Assembly (NCBI RefSeq): GCF_025823185.1
Contig: NZ_JACKVK010000015.1
Location: 62,001 to 126,000, forward strand
DNA: 64,000 nucleotides
Reading direction: 5' to 3'
Origin: Mycobacterium yunnanensis
GTDB taxonomy: Bacteria; Actinomycetota; Actinomycetes; Mycobacteriales; Mycobacteriaceae
The notes under the pieces are model-generated. The model was not told the DNA's origin. It ran no database searches and worked only from the letters and a program-made list of their open reading frames with translations. The position numbers and the translations under genes were made by a program. This document shows, piece after piece, positions 1 through 8,631 of this stretch. Numbering within the stretch: position 1 is the stretch's first letter; the number at the start of each line of letters is the position of its first letter.

Positions 1-581
1 ACGATGAACTCCCGGGGCACCCGGTCGGCCAGCGCGTGCAGCACGTTGCAGTCGCGGCCACCGACGCCGTTGGCGACGAGCGTGGCGACGTGGGCGTCCC
101 CACGCTGTTCGCGCAGCAGCGTGCTGGCGTGCCACAGCCGGGCGACGGGCTCGTCCGGCCACGGCAGCGCGCGGTTGGCGGCGAAGAGCGGGCGGCCGTC
201 CAGCGGTGCAGTGGCCGCGGCGGCGGCGAGCAGGTCCGCAGCGGACCGCACGTCGGGTCCGTCGACGACACCGCACCGGTTCAGGGCGGCGACCGCGGAG
301 GTCTCCCGCGCCCCGAGCGCGTCGGCCGGGCTGGCGAACTCCCACGCGGCGGGCAGCGCACGGGCCACGTGCGAGGGTGCGAAATTGAAGAACACCGCGG
401 TGACGACGTCGGCGCCCACCGCACCGAGCGGGGCGGCCCGTGCGGCGAAGTAGCACATCCAGAACCCGCGAAAACCGGCTTGGCCGAGCGCTTCGCGGGA
501 CTCAGGCGCGAAGTACGTCAGAGCATGGACGGGTTCGAAGCGGTCGAAGAGCCTGCGCGCGACCGTCGGAGTTCTGCTCAC
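1..581 (-). CDS. SCO6745/SalK-family protein, 3' end outside window
   Basis: An open frame on the minus strand runs off the left edge, giving about 193 residues that lack the C-terminus. The readable protein starts with VSRTPTVARRLFDRFEPVH and contains ALGQAGFRGFWMCYFAARAAPLG and FNFAPSHVARALP. This pattern matches my memory of the SCO6745/SalK-like family of actinobacteria, whose biochemical role is unclear. GTG at 581 is the preferred start; a TTG lies four codons upstream at 593 and a stop just beyond it. It is followed upstream by a gap of about 55 bases and the convergently unrelated GntR gene on the same strand. Family assignment is from pattern recognition only. Confidence 0.7.
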   Translation of the reverse strand, partial: MSRTPTVARRLFDRFEPVHALTYFAPESREALGQAGFRGFWMCYFAARAAPLGAVGADVVTAVFFNFAPSHVARALPAAWEFASPADALGARETSAVAALNRCGVVDGPDVRSAADLLAAAAATAPLDGRPLFAANRALPWPDEPVARLWHASTLLREQRGDAHVATLVANGVGGRDCNVLHALADRVPREFI

Positions 582-636
582 CTGCGCAGTCAACCATCAC
601 GGCGCCCGACACGCGCGGATGCCGGCCGAGCGATTG

Positions 637-1353
637 TCACCGTGAAGGTTGACTGACGTCGGTCATCGCCTCGTCGATGATGTTGCGCATGGCGCGTTCC
701 GCAGCGTCTTCGTCGCGCAGGCGGATGGCCCGGGCGACTTCGTCGTGGAGCGCGATGGCCACCGGGTTCGGGTTTTCGGGCATCATGCCGTGGTGGGTTC
801 GCCCGGTGAGGACTTCGGCGACCACGCCGTTGAGCGCGCGGAACATCTCGTTGCCGCTCGCCTCGAGCAGCGTTTGGTGAAACACCTTGTCGGCCAACAG
901 GTATGACTCCAGGTCACCGGACCGGCCGTGCATCACCATGTCCGACACCGCGGCAGCCATGATGCGGCACTGGTGCGGATCGGCTCGCCGGGCGGCCAGG
1001 GCGGCCGCGGTCGGCTCGAAGCCGCGGCGCAGTTCGGACAGCGACACCAATTGTACCGTGCGATCGCCGGATTCGAGACGCCAGCGAATCACCCGCGGGT
1101 CGAAGACGTTCCATCGCTCGACGGGTTGAATGGTGATGCCGACGCGGCGGCGCGACGCCACGAGGCCCATCGACTCCAGAACCCGGATGGCCTCCCGCGC
1201 CACGCTGCGAGACACGCCGTACCGAACGCCGACGCCCTCAAGGTTGATCACCTCACCGGCCGGGAGGGTGCCCGAGACGATCTCGGCGCCGATCCCGGTG
1301 AGCACGTTGTCGTGCAACGCGCTGACGTTTGAGGGTCCGGCCACGCGATACAT
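637..1353 (-). CDS. FadR-type GntR transcriptional regulator of the gluconate genes
   Basis: The 238-residue protein has an N-terminal winged helix (about residues 15-76, with the typical SRSVAREAIRVLESMGLV recognition segment) and a C-terminal all-helical FCD ligand domain (about 95-225, ending with the HDEVARAI...RNIIDEAM helix). FadR-subfamily proteins of this kind usually sense small carboxylates or sugar acids. The gene is divergent from gntK and gntP, with a near-perfect palindrome in the shared intergenic region, so it is very likely the gluconate repressor (GntR). The ATG start at 1353 is kept because the winged helix begins soon after it. Confidence 0.88.
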   Translation of the reverse strand: MYRVAGPSNVSALHDNVLTGIGAEIVSGTLPAGEVINLEGVGVRYGVSRSVAREAIRVLESMGLVASRRRVGITIQPVERWNVFDPRVIRWRLESGDRTVQLVSLSELRRGFEPTAAALAARRADPHQCRIMAAAVSDMVMHGRSGDLESYLLADKVFHQTLLEASGNEMFRALNGVVAEVLTGRTHHGMMPENPNPVAIALHDEVARAIRLRDEDAAERAMRNIIDEAMTDVSQPSR

Positions 1354-1409
1354 CTTGTCATAAAGTTTGCTGATGGGTTTAAAGACTGATTTTTAGATCA
1401 TTTACTTGC

Positions 1410-1424
1410 AATGGTCAGATCATT
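1410..1424. promoter_or_regulatory. Candidate GntR operator between the regulator gene and gntK
   Basis: The 15 bases AATGGTCAGATCATT form an inverted repeat around the central A: read on both strands they fit AATGRTCWGAYCATT. A related half, TAGATCATTTAC, lies at about 1394-1405, so AGATCATT occurs twice about 21 bases apart. The site stands in the AT-rich divergent promoter region, about 60 bases from both start codons. Binding by the adjacent FadR-type regulator is inferred from position and symmetry. Confidence 0.6.
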
Positions 1425-1485
1425 GGGGCAAGCTGTGTGATGCCTGGCACACCGGGTATGGGCACACATGGGAGGTAGACGGGCA

Positions 1486-1983
1486 ATGCGGCCAATCGTG
1501 GTGATGGGGGTGTCGGGGTCCGGCAAGTCGACCGTCGGTGCGGCTCTCGCCCAACGCCTGCGCGTGCCGTTCGCCGACGCGGACGACTTCCACCCCGCGG
1601 CAAACATCGCCAAGATGACCGCCGGACACGCACTCGACGACGACGATCGTCGCCCGTGGCTGGACACGATCGGGACGTGGCTGGCCGATCACGCCGACGG
1701 CGGCGTGATGAGCTGCTCGGCCCTCAAACGTGCGTACCGCGATCAATTGCGCGAGCACCTGGCCGACGTGGAGTTCCTCCACCTGGCCGGCACTCCGGAA
1801 GTGATCGGGCGACGACAGGCCAGCCGACCCGGCCACTTCATGCCCGCTTCGTTGCTCGCCTCGCAGTTCGCCACCCTCGAACCGCTGGCCCCCGACGAAC
1901 GCGGCGTCCACGTGGACGTCGATCAAGACATCGATTCGATCGTCAACGAATACGTAGCGCTGACCCAACGGGAGCCGAAATGA
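1486..1983 (+). CDS. gntK: Gluconokinase
   Basis: The enzyme phosphorylates D-gluconate to 6-phosphogluconate, feeding the pentose phosphate or Entner-Doudoroff route. The 165-residue protein opens with a Walker A loop GVSGSGKST (residues 8-16) and has the family DADDFHP and MTAGHALDDDDR(R)PWL segments that contact gluconate, plus CSALKRAYRD. Length agrees with thermoresistant gluconokinases. The frame is open to an ATG at 1468, but GGAGGT lies at 1471-1476, nine bases before the ATG at 1486, so the later start is chosen. The stop overlaps the next start (ATGA), so it is co-transcribed with the permease. Confidence 0.93.
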   Translation: MRPIVVMGVSGSGKSTVGAALAQRLRVPFADADDFHPAANIAKMTAGHALDDDDRRPWLDTIGTWLADHADGGVMSCSALKRAYRDQLREHLADVEFLHLAGTPEVIGRRQASRPGHFMPASLLASQFATLEPLAPDERGVHVDVDQDIDSIVNEYVALTQREPK

Positions 1984-3380
1984 TCCACGGAATCACCCTG
2001 CTTGCCGACGACGCGCCGAAGCTCACCGAGCCGGTCGCCTCCGGCGCTCACCTCCTGCTTGCCTTCCTCGCGGGCATCGCGGTGATCGTCGTCCTCATCA
2101 CCATCGTCAAGCTCCACCCCTTCCTGTCGCTGATGTTCGGCGCGCTCGTGGTGGGAATGGTCGCGGGGGAGAACCTCACCACGGTGTTGGCGTCCTTCAC
2201 CAAGGGTTTCGGTGAGACTGCCGCCGGTGTCGGCATCCTCATCGCCCTCGGTGCCATGTTCGCCAAACTGCTCGCCGACTCCGGGGGCGCCGACGAAATC
2301 GTCGACACCATCGTCGGCCACGCCTCCCCGCGGATGCTGCCGTGGGCGATGGCCTTGGTCGGCGCGATCATCGGTCTTCCGATGTTCTTCGAGATTGGTC
2401 TCGTGCTGCTGATCCCTGTCATCTACCTGGTGTCACGCCGGTCGCAGCTGTCGCTGATCACCGTCGGAATCCCCGCTCTGGCCGGACTTTCGGCGATGCA
2501 CGGGTTCGTCCCCCCGCACCCCGGCCCGCTGACCGCCGTCGGACTGCTCGACGCCGACCTGGGCATCACACTGGCACTCGGTGTCGCCGTGGCGATCCCG
2601 ACGATCATCCTGGCCGGGCCGTTGTTCGGCCGGCTCGCCGGGAAGTGGGTCGTCGTCGACGCACCCGACACCTTCGACGCGGACCGCTTCACCGAGGGCG
2701 AGACCCGACGCCGGCCGTCGTTCGCCGTCACGTTGTTCTCGGTGCTGCTGCCCGTGGTGCTCATGCTGGGCAAGGCGCTCGTGGACATCTTCGTCGACGA
2801 CAAGAAGAACCTGTTGCGGACGGTCTTCGACACCCTCGGCACCCCGTTGATCGCGCTGCTCATCGCCGTCGTCGTCGGCATGTTCACCCTCGGCCGCGGC
2901 GCCGGGATGAGCCGCAACGAGGTCACGTCGTGCATCGAGTCCGGGCTCCCGCCGGTAGCGGGCATCATCCTGATCGTGGCCGCGGGCGGCGGCTTCAAGC
3001 AGGTCTTGGTCGACACGGGCATCGGCACGCTGCTGGCGCGCTGGGCCGAAGGCGCCAACATCTCGGTGCTCGTGCTGGCCTGGCTGATCGCGGTTCTGAT
3101 TCGACTCGCCACGGGTTCAGCCACCGTCGCCACCATCACCGCGTCCTCGCTCATCGTGCCGCTGGTCGCGGACCTGCCCACCGGTGAGGTGTCGCTCGTC
3201 GTGCTGGCCGTCGGCGCGGGTTCGCTGTTCTTCTCTCACGTCAACGACGCCGGATTCTGGTTGGTCAACCAGTACTTCCGCCTGACCGTGGGCCAGACGA
3301 TCAAGACGTGGTCGATCATGGAAACCGTGCTCTCGGTCAGCGGTCTCGGTGTCGTGCTCCTGTTGGACCTGCTGATCTAG
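1980..3380 (+). CDS. gntP: GntP-family gluconate permease
   Basis: A very hydrophobic 466-residue protein with about 12 predicted membrane segments. It contains the GntP-type stretch GIPALAGLSAMHGFVPPHPGP and the C-terminal VGAGSLFFSHVNDAGFWLV, which identify the GntP/H+:gluconate symporter family. It should import gluconate for the kinase encoded immediately upstream; the start ATG overlaps the gntK stop by four bases. A strong hairpin follows 18 bases after the stop. Other family members carry fructuronate or related sugar acids, but the coupled gluconokinase favours gluconate. Confidence 0.92.
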   Translation: MIHGITLLADDAPKLTEPVASGAHLLLAFLAGIAVIVVLITIVKLHPFLSLMFGALVVGMVAGENLTTVLASFTKGFGETAAGVGILIALGAMFAKLLADSGGADEIVDTIVGHASPRMLPWAMALVGAIIGLPMFFEIGLVLLIPVIYLVSRRSQLSLITVGIPALAGLSAMHGFVPPHPGPLTAVGLLDADLGITLALGVAVAIPTIILAGPLFGRLAGKWVVVDAPDTFDADRFTEGETRRRPSFAVTLFSVLLPVVLMLGKALVDIFVDDKKNLLRTVFDTLGTPLIALLIAVVVGMFTLGRGAGMSRNEVTSCIESGLPPVAGIILIVAAGGGFKQVLVDTGIGTLLARWAEGANISVLVLAWLIAVLIRLATGSATVATITASSLIVPLVADLPTGEVSLVVLAVGAGSLFFSHVNDAGFWLVNQYFRLTVGQTIKTWSIMETVLSVSGLGVVLLLDLLI

Positions 3381-3397
3381 AAGCCCGTGGACGACTA

Positions 3398-3432
3398 AGG
3401 CGGGCGTCACCCGGCTCGGGTGACGCCCGCCT
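3398..3432. terminator. Strong bidirectional hairpin between gntP and the DoxX gene
   Basis: A perfect 15-base-pair stem (3398-3412 with 3418-3432) closes a five-base loop. It sits between two convergent stop codons, so it can serve both transcripts. There is no long T-tract, as is common for mycobacterial terminators. Confidence 0.75.
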
Positions 3433-3453
3433 CGACGTATGCGGTGGTTCTCG

Positions 3454-4413
3454 CTAGCGGACGCGCTTCTGCAATTCCTTCTGAGCGCGCTTGAGATCCT
3501 TCTGAGTCTGCTTGGCCTGCTTGCGGCTCAGCGACGCGAATTCGTTGCTGCGCTCCTGTGCCAGGCTGGCGAGCTCGGCGCCACGATCGCGAGCCGCTTC
3601 GACCAACTCGGGCGCCCGGTCGCGGGCGACGTCGACCAGCTTCGCGCCGCGCTTGCTCGCCACGTCGGCGAACTCGCTGCCGCGGTCCTGGGTCAGTTCG
3701 GCCAATTCGAGCCCGCGCTTGCGCGCCTTCTTCGCCAATTTGGGAGCGCGGTCGCGGGCCGCCTCCACCAGCTCCGGCGCCCGATCGCGGGCGACGTCGG
3801 CGAGTTCCGAGCCGCGCTCGAGGGCGACATGGGCCAGTTCGCGGCCACGTTCTGCCCCGACGTGCAGACCGGACTGCAGGTTCTCGCCCCACTTGTCGAC
3901 CAGCTCGGGGTCGATCAACGCGTTGGGCGCCTCCGACGGCAGGACACTGGTGACGCGTTCGCTCACCTTGCGCGCCGCGCGCCGGCTGCGCCACCCCAGC
4001 GACGGACGGCCTTCCAGGTCGACCGACGCGATGATCAATCCGCCGATGAGGCTGACGTCGGAGAAGAGAGCACGGCGTTCAGCAGCCTTGCGGGCGGGGT
4101 CGGTCTCGTTCCAGAAGGCGTGGCTACCAAGGCTGCCCGGCACGACGCTCACGGCAAGGGCGGCGGACGACAGCCGGGGCAGCTTCCCGGAGGCCAGCAG
4201 CAGGCCGGCACCGATCTGCACGCCTGCGGTCACCTTGGCGACGGTCTCGGCGTTGGTCGGCACGTTGGGGCCGACGGGATCCGGGAGCTTGCTGAGACCT
4301 TCGAGGGTGGGCCGGGCGGCATCGGCGGCTGGTTTGGGGCTCTTGAGCGCTTCCACACCACGGGTGATGAAGGTGGTGGCCAGCATGGGACGCGCTATTC
4401 GTCGGATCAACAT
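3454..4413 (-). CDS. DoxX-family membrane protein with C-terminal 11-residue repeats
   Basis: The 319-residue protein has a DoxX-like N-terminal part (about residues 1-145): MLIRRIARPML start, a hydrophobic VTAGVQIGAGLLLASG segment, VPGSLGSHAFW, and VSLIGGLIIASVD. DoxX proteins are small integral membrane proteins sometimes linked to redox defence. The last 130 residues are unusual: ten consecutive 11-residue units (about 190-299) of the form G/A-x-E-L-A-x-x-A-x-D/E-R, then a Lys/Gln-rich end. This predicts a long, highly charged amphipathic helix. The frame is open to a TTG at 4446; ATG at 4413 is preferred because the family normally starts at this point. Function of the tail is unknown. 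Confidence 0.8.
   Translation of the reverse strand: MLIRRIARPMLATTFITRGVEALKSPKPAADAARPTLEGLSKLPDPVGPNVPTNAETVAKVTAGVQIGAGLLLASGKLPRLSSAALAVSVVPGSLGSHAFWNETDPARKAAERRALFSDVSLIGGLIIASVDLEGRPSLGWRSRRAARKVSERVTSVLPSEAPNALIDPELVDKWGENLQSGLHVGAERGRELAHVALERGSELADVARDRAPELVEAARDRAPKLAKKARKRGLELAELTQDRGSEFADVASKRGAKLVDVARDRAPELVEAARDRGAELASLAQERSNEFASLSRKQAKQTQKDLKRAQKELQKRVR
3517..3846 (-). repeat. Ten tandem 33-bp units encoding 11-residue repeats
   Basis: Within the DoxX-family gene, ten in-frame units of 33 bases follow one another without gaps. Each encodes an 11-mer such as GSELADVARDR, APELVEAARDR (twice, identical), GSEFADVASKR or GAELASLAQER. The period is exactly 11 residues, the hendecad period found in LEA and apolipoprotein-like amphipathic helices. 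Confidence 0.9.
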
Positions 4414-4524
4414 GCGCGGTCTGTTCCCCGGGCGGACCGGTCGCAAACCCCAACCGGACGAGGCCCGTTTCCACCGTGGGACTTCCCATTAAGGTGGACG
4501 TTCCCAGAGCAAAAGGAGGTCGGC

Positions 4525-5925
4525 GTGGCCCTCGTCGCGGGTATCGACTCGTCCACCCAATCGTGCAAGGTCTTGATCTGTGACGCCGACACCGGCGAGA
4601 CGGTGCGCTCCGGATCGGCGCCGCACCCCGGGGGCACCGAGGTCGACCCTGCCGCCTGGTGGGCGGCACTCGGCGACGCCGCTGCCGCGGCCGGCGGTCT
4701 CGACGACGTCGCCGCGGTGTCGGTCGGCGCCCAGCAGCACGGCATGGTCTGCCTGAACGGCGCGGGCAACATCGTGCGGGACGCGTTGCTGTGGAACGAC
4801 ACCCGATCGAGCCGCGCCGCCGAGGCCTTGGTCGAGGAGCTCGGCGGGCCGGGGCAGTGGGCTGACCGCATCGGCGTGGTGCCGGTCGCGGCGATCACCG
4901 CCACCAAGTTGCGGTGGCTCGTCGACGCCGAACCGAAGAACGCCGACGCGACCGCCGCGGTGTGCCTGCCGCACGACTGGCTGACGTGGCGACTGTCCGG
5001 GTCGAGCGACGTCTCCGACATTCGCACCGATCGCAGCGACGCCAGCGGCACCGGATACTTCGCGGCCGAGGACGGCGAATATCAACCGGATCTGCTCGAA
5101 CTCGCGATGCGGGGACGCCGGCCGCTGGTGCCCCCGGTCGTCGGTCCGTCGGAGGCTGCAGGCCGGACCACCACGGGTGCGGTGCTAGGTCCGGGCGCCG
5201 GTGACAATGCCGCGGCGGCACTGGGCCTGGGAGTGGGGCCGGGTGATTGTGTGGTGTCCCTGGGCACCTCCGGTGTCGTCAGTGCCGTCGGTGACACCGC
5301 TCCACACGACGCAGAGGGACTGGTGGCCGGGTTCGCCGACGCCACGGGCCGTCAGCTTCCCCTGGTGTGCACGCTCAACGGAGCGCCGGTGCTCGCTGCG
5401 GTCGCCAAGATGCTGGGCGTCGAGTTCGACGAGTTCGACCGGCTTGCGTTGTCGGCTCCCGCCGGCGCGGAGGGACTGTCGCTGGTGCCGTACTTCGACG
5501 GCGAGCGCTCGCCGAACCTGCCTGACGCTGCCGGTGCGCTGCACGGGGTGACCACCCGAAACCTGTTGGCGGCCAACGTCGCCCGAGCAGCGGTCGAAGG
5601 GCTACTCGCCTCCATACAGTTCTGCGTGGAGAAGATCTCGAACCAGGGCGTCGACGCCGGACGGGTGATCCTGATCGGCGGTGGCGCCCGGTCGGAGGCC
5701 GTACGCCGCATTGCGCCGGCGATCCTGGGGGTTCCGGTCCACGTCCCGTCGCCGGCGGAGTACGTCGCGCTCGGCGCAGCGCGGCAGGCCGCGTGGACGA
5801 TCTCGGGCGGTGACGAGCCGCCCGCGTGGACCGTCGGGGAGACGGCGTCGTTCACCGCCGATCCCACTCCGGACGTGCTCGATCGCTACCGCACCGCCCA
5901 GTCCCTGACCCTCGGTCAGCGCTGA
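4525..5925 (+). CDS. xylB: Xylulokinase (FGGY carbohydrate kinase)
   Basis: The enzyme phosphorylates D-xylulose (or a related ketopentose/polyol product) with ATP. The 466-residue protein shows both FGGY halves: N-terminal phosphate loop GIDSSTQSCK (residues 6-15), substrate-contact segment SVGAQQHGMVCL (about 66-77), and the catalytic aspartate motif GAGDNAAAALG with Asp227; the C-terminal half has LIGGGARS. The frame is open far upstream, but AAAGGAGGT at 4512-4520 directly precedes GTG 4525, which also fits the family N-terminus. It is divergent from the DoxX gene and near the gluconate genes, consistent with sugar-acid and pentose use. Other FGGY substrates cannot be excluded. Confidence 0.88.
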   Translation: MALVAGIDSSTQSCKVLICDADTGETVRSGSAPHPGGTEVDPAAWWAALGDAAAAAGGLDDVAAVSVGAQQHGMVCLNGAGNIVRDALLWNDTRSSRAAEALVEELGGPGQWADRIGVVPVAAITATKLRWLVDAEPKNADATAAVCLPHDWLTWRLSGSSDVSDIRTDRSDASGTGYFAAEDGEYQPDLLELAMRGRRPLVPPVVGPSEAAGRTTTGAVLGPGAGDNAAAALGLGVGPGDCVVSLGTSGVVSAVGDTAPHDAEGLVAGFADATGRQLPLVCTLNGAPVLAAVAKMLGVEFDEFDRLALSAPAGAEGLSLVPYFDGERSPNLPDAAGALHGVTTRNLLAANVARAAVEGLLASIQFCVEKISNQGVDAGRVILIGGGARSEAVRRIAPAILGVPVHVPSPAEYVALGAARQAAWTISGGDEPPAWTVGETASFTADPTPDVLDRYRTAQSLTLGQR

Positions 5926-5941
5926 CCGGGGTCGGGTGCCC

Positions 5942-6706
5942 TCAGGCCGAGTCGCGGGCGGAGCTAGGCGCCGACGCCAACTGCGTTGCCACGAACGCCG
6001 CGGCTTGGTCCGCGGTGCCGTTGTTCTTGTACGCGCTGTGGGCGGCACGATCGAGGCCGCCGGGCGAGCAGACCGGGTCGCCGGCGTTGCACAGCTGAAT
6101 GGTCTTGGCGGCGTAGTCGTTTCCGATGGCGATGGGCGGCGCACTGTGGTCGACCAGGCCCAAGAACCAGGGGTCCGGTGTGCCGAACAGGGCGACCGCG
6201 GCGACGTGGGGGGCGACCGAGGCCGGCATGGGTCCGCTGATCCCCGGGGGCAGGGTGAAGCCGGCCGGAATCGCGCTCTCGGTGGTGTAGGCGGCGACGG
6301 CGGCACCCTGGGAGTAGCCGCCCAGGACGATCTTGGTGTCGGGGCAGGTCGTCGCGATCGACTCGATCTGACGGCTGGCGTCGCCAACCCCGTTGGCGGC
6401 AGCCTGGAAGTCCAGCGACGCAGGGTAGTCGACGGCGTAGACGGCGACGGGCTGACCGAGCTTGGCGTTGAGGGCGTCGACGAAGGCTTGACCGGTGTCG
6501 CCGATGCCCGGCGCTTCGAAGGTGCCGCGGGCGAACACGACCTCGACGGCCGCGCAGGACGGATCCGTGGCCGCCGTGGCCAGCCCCGTGGCCTGCGGTC
6601 CGAGGACGGCGGCCGCGGAGGCGACCGCAGCGGCGAGGACACGCAGCGTGTGAGAGAGCGTCGTGTGAGAGTGCGGCGTGCCCTGGACTTCGGTGGTCTT
6701 CGTCAT
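5942..6706 (-). CDS. Secreted cutinase-family esterase
   Basis: A 254-residue exported hydrolase. Residues 1-47 form a signal peptide (hydrophobic LRVLAAAVASAAAVLG, then an Ala-rich cleavage region). The mature part has the cutinase fold signatures: VVFARGTFEAPGIGDTGQ, nucleophile motif GGYSQGAAV with Ser132, and the Asp210/His223 pair in AGDPVCSPGG...AAH. Paired cysteines (51/121, 206/213) match cutinase disulfides. Mycobacterial members of this CULP family hydrolyse lipid esters or polyesters. The frame is open to 6742, but ATG 6706 is preceded by GAAAGG and gives a normal signal peptide. Convergent with xylB, with only 16 bases between stops. Confidence 0.92.
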   Translation of the reverse strand: MTKTTEVQGTPHSHTTLSHTLRVLAAAVASAAAVLGPQATGLATAATDPSCAAVEVVFARGTFEAPGIGDTGQAFVDALNAKLGQPVAVYAVDYPASLDFQAAANGVGDASRQIESIATTCPDTKIVLGGYSQGAAVAAYTTESAIPAGFTLPPGISGPMPASVAPHVAAVALFGTPDPWFLGLVDHSAPPIAIGNDYAAKTIQLCNAGDPVCSPGGLDRAAHSAYKNNGTADQAAAFVATQLASAPSSARDSA

Positions 6707-6819
6707 GGTCGAGCCTTTCGAGACGCTGCTGGATGAGTGCACTCACACTCCCGCGTGCAGCGGCGTCGCCGCATCGGCGCTGCCCACCAGGCTTCGACCA
6801 CCGCTAGCGGCCAGGGCGA

Positions 6820-7758
6820 CTACCGGCTAGCAGGGGGGTCGGCCGCGGCGGGCCGCGGCCAGTCCCGATGGGGCGGCGCGCAGCCGGTCACGGAACACAG
6901 ACCGTCGAGCAGCACGCGCAACGGCGCCCAGCTCTCGCGTCCGCGGCGGGTGGCGGCGTACGCCGTCATGACGACGGCCGGGTCGGCGAGACGGAGAACC
7001 GAGACACCCTCGCGGGTGGGCCGATTCAGCGGAAGCAGCCCGACGCCATAACCACCGAGGATGAGATCCTCGACCAGGTCGAGACTGTCGATTTGGTGGG
7101 CGATCCGCGGGGTGAACCCGGTCAAGGCGGCCAGCGTGCGGACGGCGGCTTCGTCGGCGGTGTTGCGCGAGTTGACGATCCACGTCTCGTCGGCGTAATC
7201 GCTCAGGTCTGCGGTGGTGCCGTGAGTCGTGTCGGCCCGCACGCCAAGGCCCCAGGGGGTCGACCACAGGGCCACCGCGTCCAGCGCGGGATTCAGTGAC
7301 GCCGGCGCCAGGTTGTAGTCGTAGACCAGGGCCAGGTCGAGGTCGTCGTCGACGAGCAACCGAAACGCCTCGACGGGTTCGTATTCGCTGACGATGGCGT
7401 CGACGCGGGGGTGGGTGTCGGCGAGGTCGGCAAGCACGGGAAGCAGCGACACCCGGATGCCGGTGGCGAATCCGCCGACGCGCAGGGTGCCTGCGGGCTC
7501 GGCGTCCGGATCGAGGTCGACGCGCGCGGCCTCGACGGCGGCGAGGATGGTCACGGCGTGGTCGGACAGTCGACGGCCGGCCGGAGTCAGGCGCACGCGT
7601 CGCCCCTTCGGTTCGACGAGATCGGTCCCGGCGTCCCTGGCGAGCGCCGCAATCTGCTGCGACACGGTCGAGGTGGTGAGGTGGTGGGCCTCGGCGACCG
7701 CACGCATCGAGCCAAGCCGGGAGAGGGCGAGCAGCAACTGTAGTCGGCGGGTGTCCAC
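6820..7758 (-). CDS. LysR-family transcriptional regulator
   Basis: The 312-residue protein has an N-terminal LysR winged helix (about 1-60: RRLQLLLALSRLGSMRAVAEAHHLTTSTVSQQIAAL) and a two-lobed effector domain from about residue 90. The start is GTG 7758. It is divergent from the thioesterase gene with only 34 bases between start codons, the classic LysR arrangement, so it probably controls that gene and itself. The effector is not evident. Confidence 0.87.
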   Translation of the reverse strand: MDTRRLQLLLALSRLGSMRAVAEAHHLTTSTVSQQIAALARDAGTDLVEPKGRRVRLTPAGRRLSDHAVTILAAVEAARVDLDPDAEPAGTLRVGGFATGIRVSLLPVLADLADTHPRVDAIVSEYEPVEAFRLLVDDDLDLALVYDYNLAPASLNPALDAVALWSTPWGLGVRADTTHGTTADLSDYADETWIVNSRNTADEAAVRTLAALTGFTPRIAHQIDSLDLVEDLILGGYGVGLLPLNRPTREGVSVLRLADPAVVMTAYAATRRGRESWAPLRVLLDGLCSVTGCAPPHRDWPRPAAADPPASR

Positions 7759-7792
7759 CTTGGCATTGTCCGCCCCGTGCGACGATTCGAGA

Positions 7793-8605
7793 ATGACAGC
7801 GCGTGCGGCTCACTTCGTCCAGACGTCGACCGACACGTTCCTACCCACCTCCAATGCCCGAAGCCGTTGGGGCCCAGATCATCTCAACGGTCCGGCATTG
7901 GTCGGTCTTGCGGCACGCACGATCGAGGACCAGTTCGGCCTCGAGGAATTCATGCCCGCGCGCCTGACCGTCGACCTCTTCAAGGCCGCGCGCGGGGTGT
8001 CGACCACCGTCAGGGCGCGGTTGGTGCGCGACGGCAGGCGGGTGCGCAACTCCGAGTGCGAGCTCGTCCAGGACGGCGCCGTGGTGGCGAAGGCGACCCT
8101 GGTGCAGTATCGCCGCTCGTCGGCGCCACCCGGGGAGGAATGGTCGGCGATCATGGAGTTGCCGACGCCGCCGGACGTGGACGAGACCAGCCCACTGCGG
8201 GTCGGCAGCGACGACGCGGGGTGGAGTCCCAAGATCGCCGACCACCGAAATTCTTCACGCAAGCGGTTCCTCAACCGTGCGATCGACGTGGTGGAGGGGG
8301 TGCGCAACACGCCGTTGGTCAACGCCGCCTACTCCGCGGAGGGCACCAGCCTGGTCACCAACCTCGGCACCGCAGGCATCGGCTACATAAACGGCGACCT
8401 GACCGTGGCGCTGGCCCGACTTCCGGTCGACGAGTGGATCTATCTCCAGGCCGACTCGCACTGGACGTCAGACGGCATCAGTGTCGGCGCGGCGACGCTG
8501 TACGACCGGGTCGGTGCGTTCGGCACGGGTCTCATCACGGCGGTGAGCAACCCGCAGGCGCAGATCGACTTCTCCGACGACACGCCGGTGGCCGAAAGCA
8601 TCTGA
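7793..8605 (+). CDS. Acyl-CoA thioesterase-like (double hotdog) protein
   Basis: The 270-residue protein begins THFVQTSTDTFLPT-like (AAHFVQTSTDTFLPT), followed by SRWGPDHLNGPALVGLAAR and the hotdog segment FMPARLTVDLFKAARG, with the second half containing AIDVVEGVRNTPLVNA and ADSHWTSDGISVGAATLYDRVGAFG. This arrangement is typical of mycobacterial thioesterase-family proteins with two hotdog repeats that hydrolyse acyl-CoA esters. The frame is open upstream, but ATG 7793 is the first start clear of the divergent LysR gene. A specific substrate cannot be assigned. Confidence 0.75.
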   Translation: MTARAAHFVQTSTDTFLPTSNARSRWGPDHLNGPALVGLAARTIEDQFGLEEFMPARLTVDLFKAARGVSTTVRARLVRDGRRVRNSECELVQDGAVVAKATLVQYRRSSAPPGEEWSAIMELPTPPDVDETSPLRVGSDDAGWSPKIADHRNSSRKRFLNRAIDVVEGVRNTPLVNAAYSAEGTSLVTNLGTAGIGYINGDLTVALARLPVDEWIYLQADSHWTSDGISVGAATLYDRVGAFGTGLITAVSNPQAQIDFSDDTPVAESI

Positions 8606-8631
8606 CTGACCGTCCACGATTCGTGAACGGT

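Noticed and set aside
3454..4413. Apolipoprotein- or HBHA-like adhesin identity for the repeat tail
   Set aside because: Period and composition resemble such helices, but the N-terminal half is DoxX-like and no heparin-binding Lys/Pro/Ala tail pattern is seen; only the helix prediction is kept.
4525..5925. Longer xylB reading from 3439
   Set aside because: The first 362 codons are antisense to the DoxX repeats, and a strong ribosome site marks GTG 4525.
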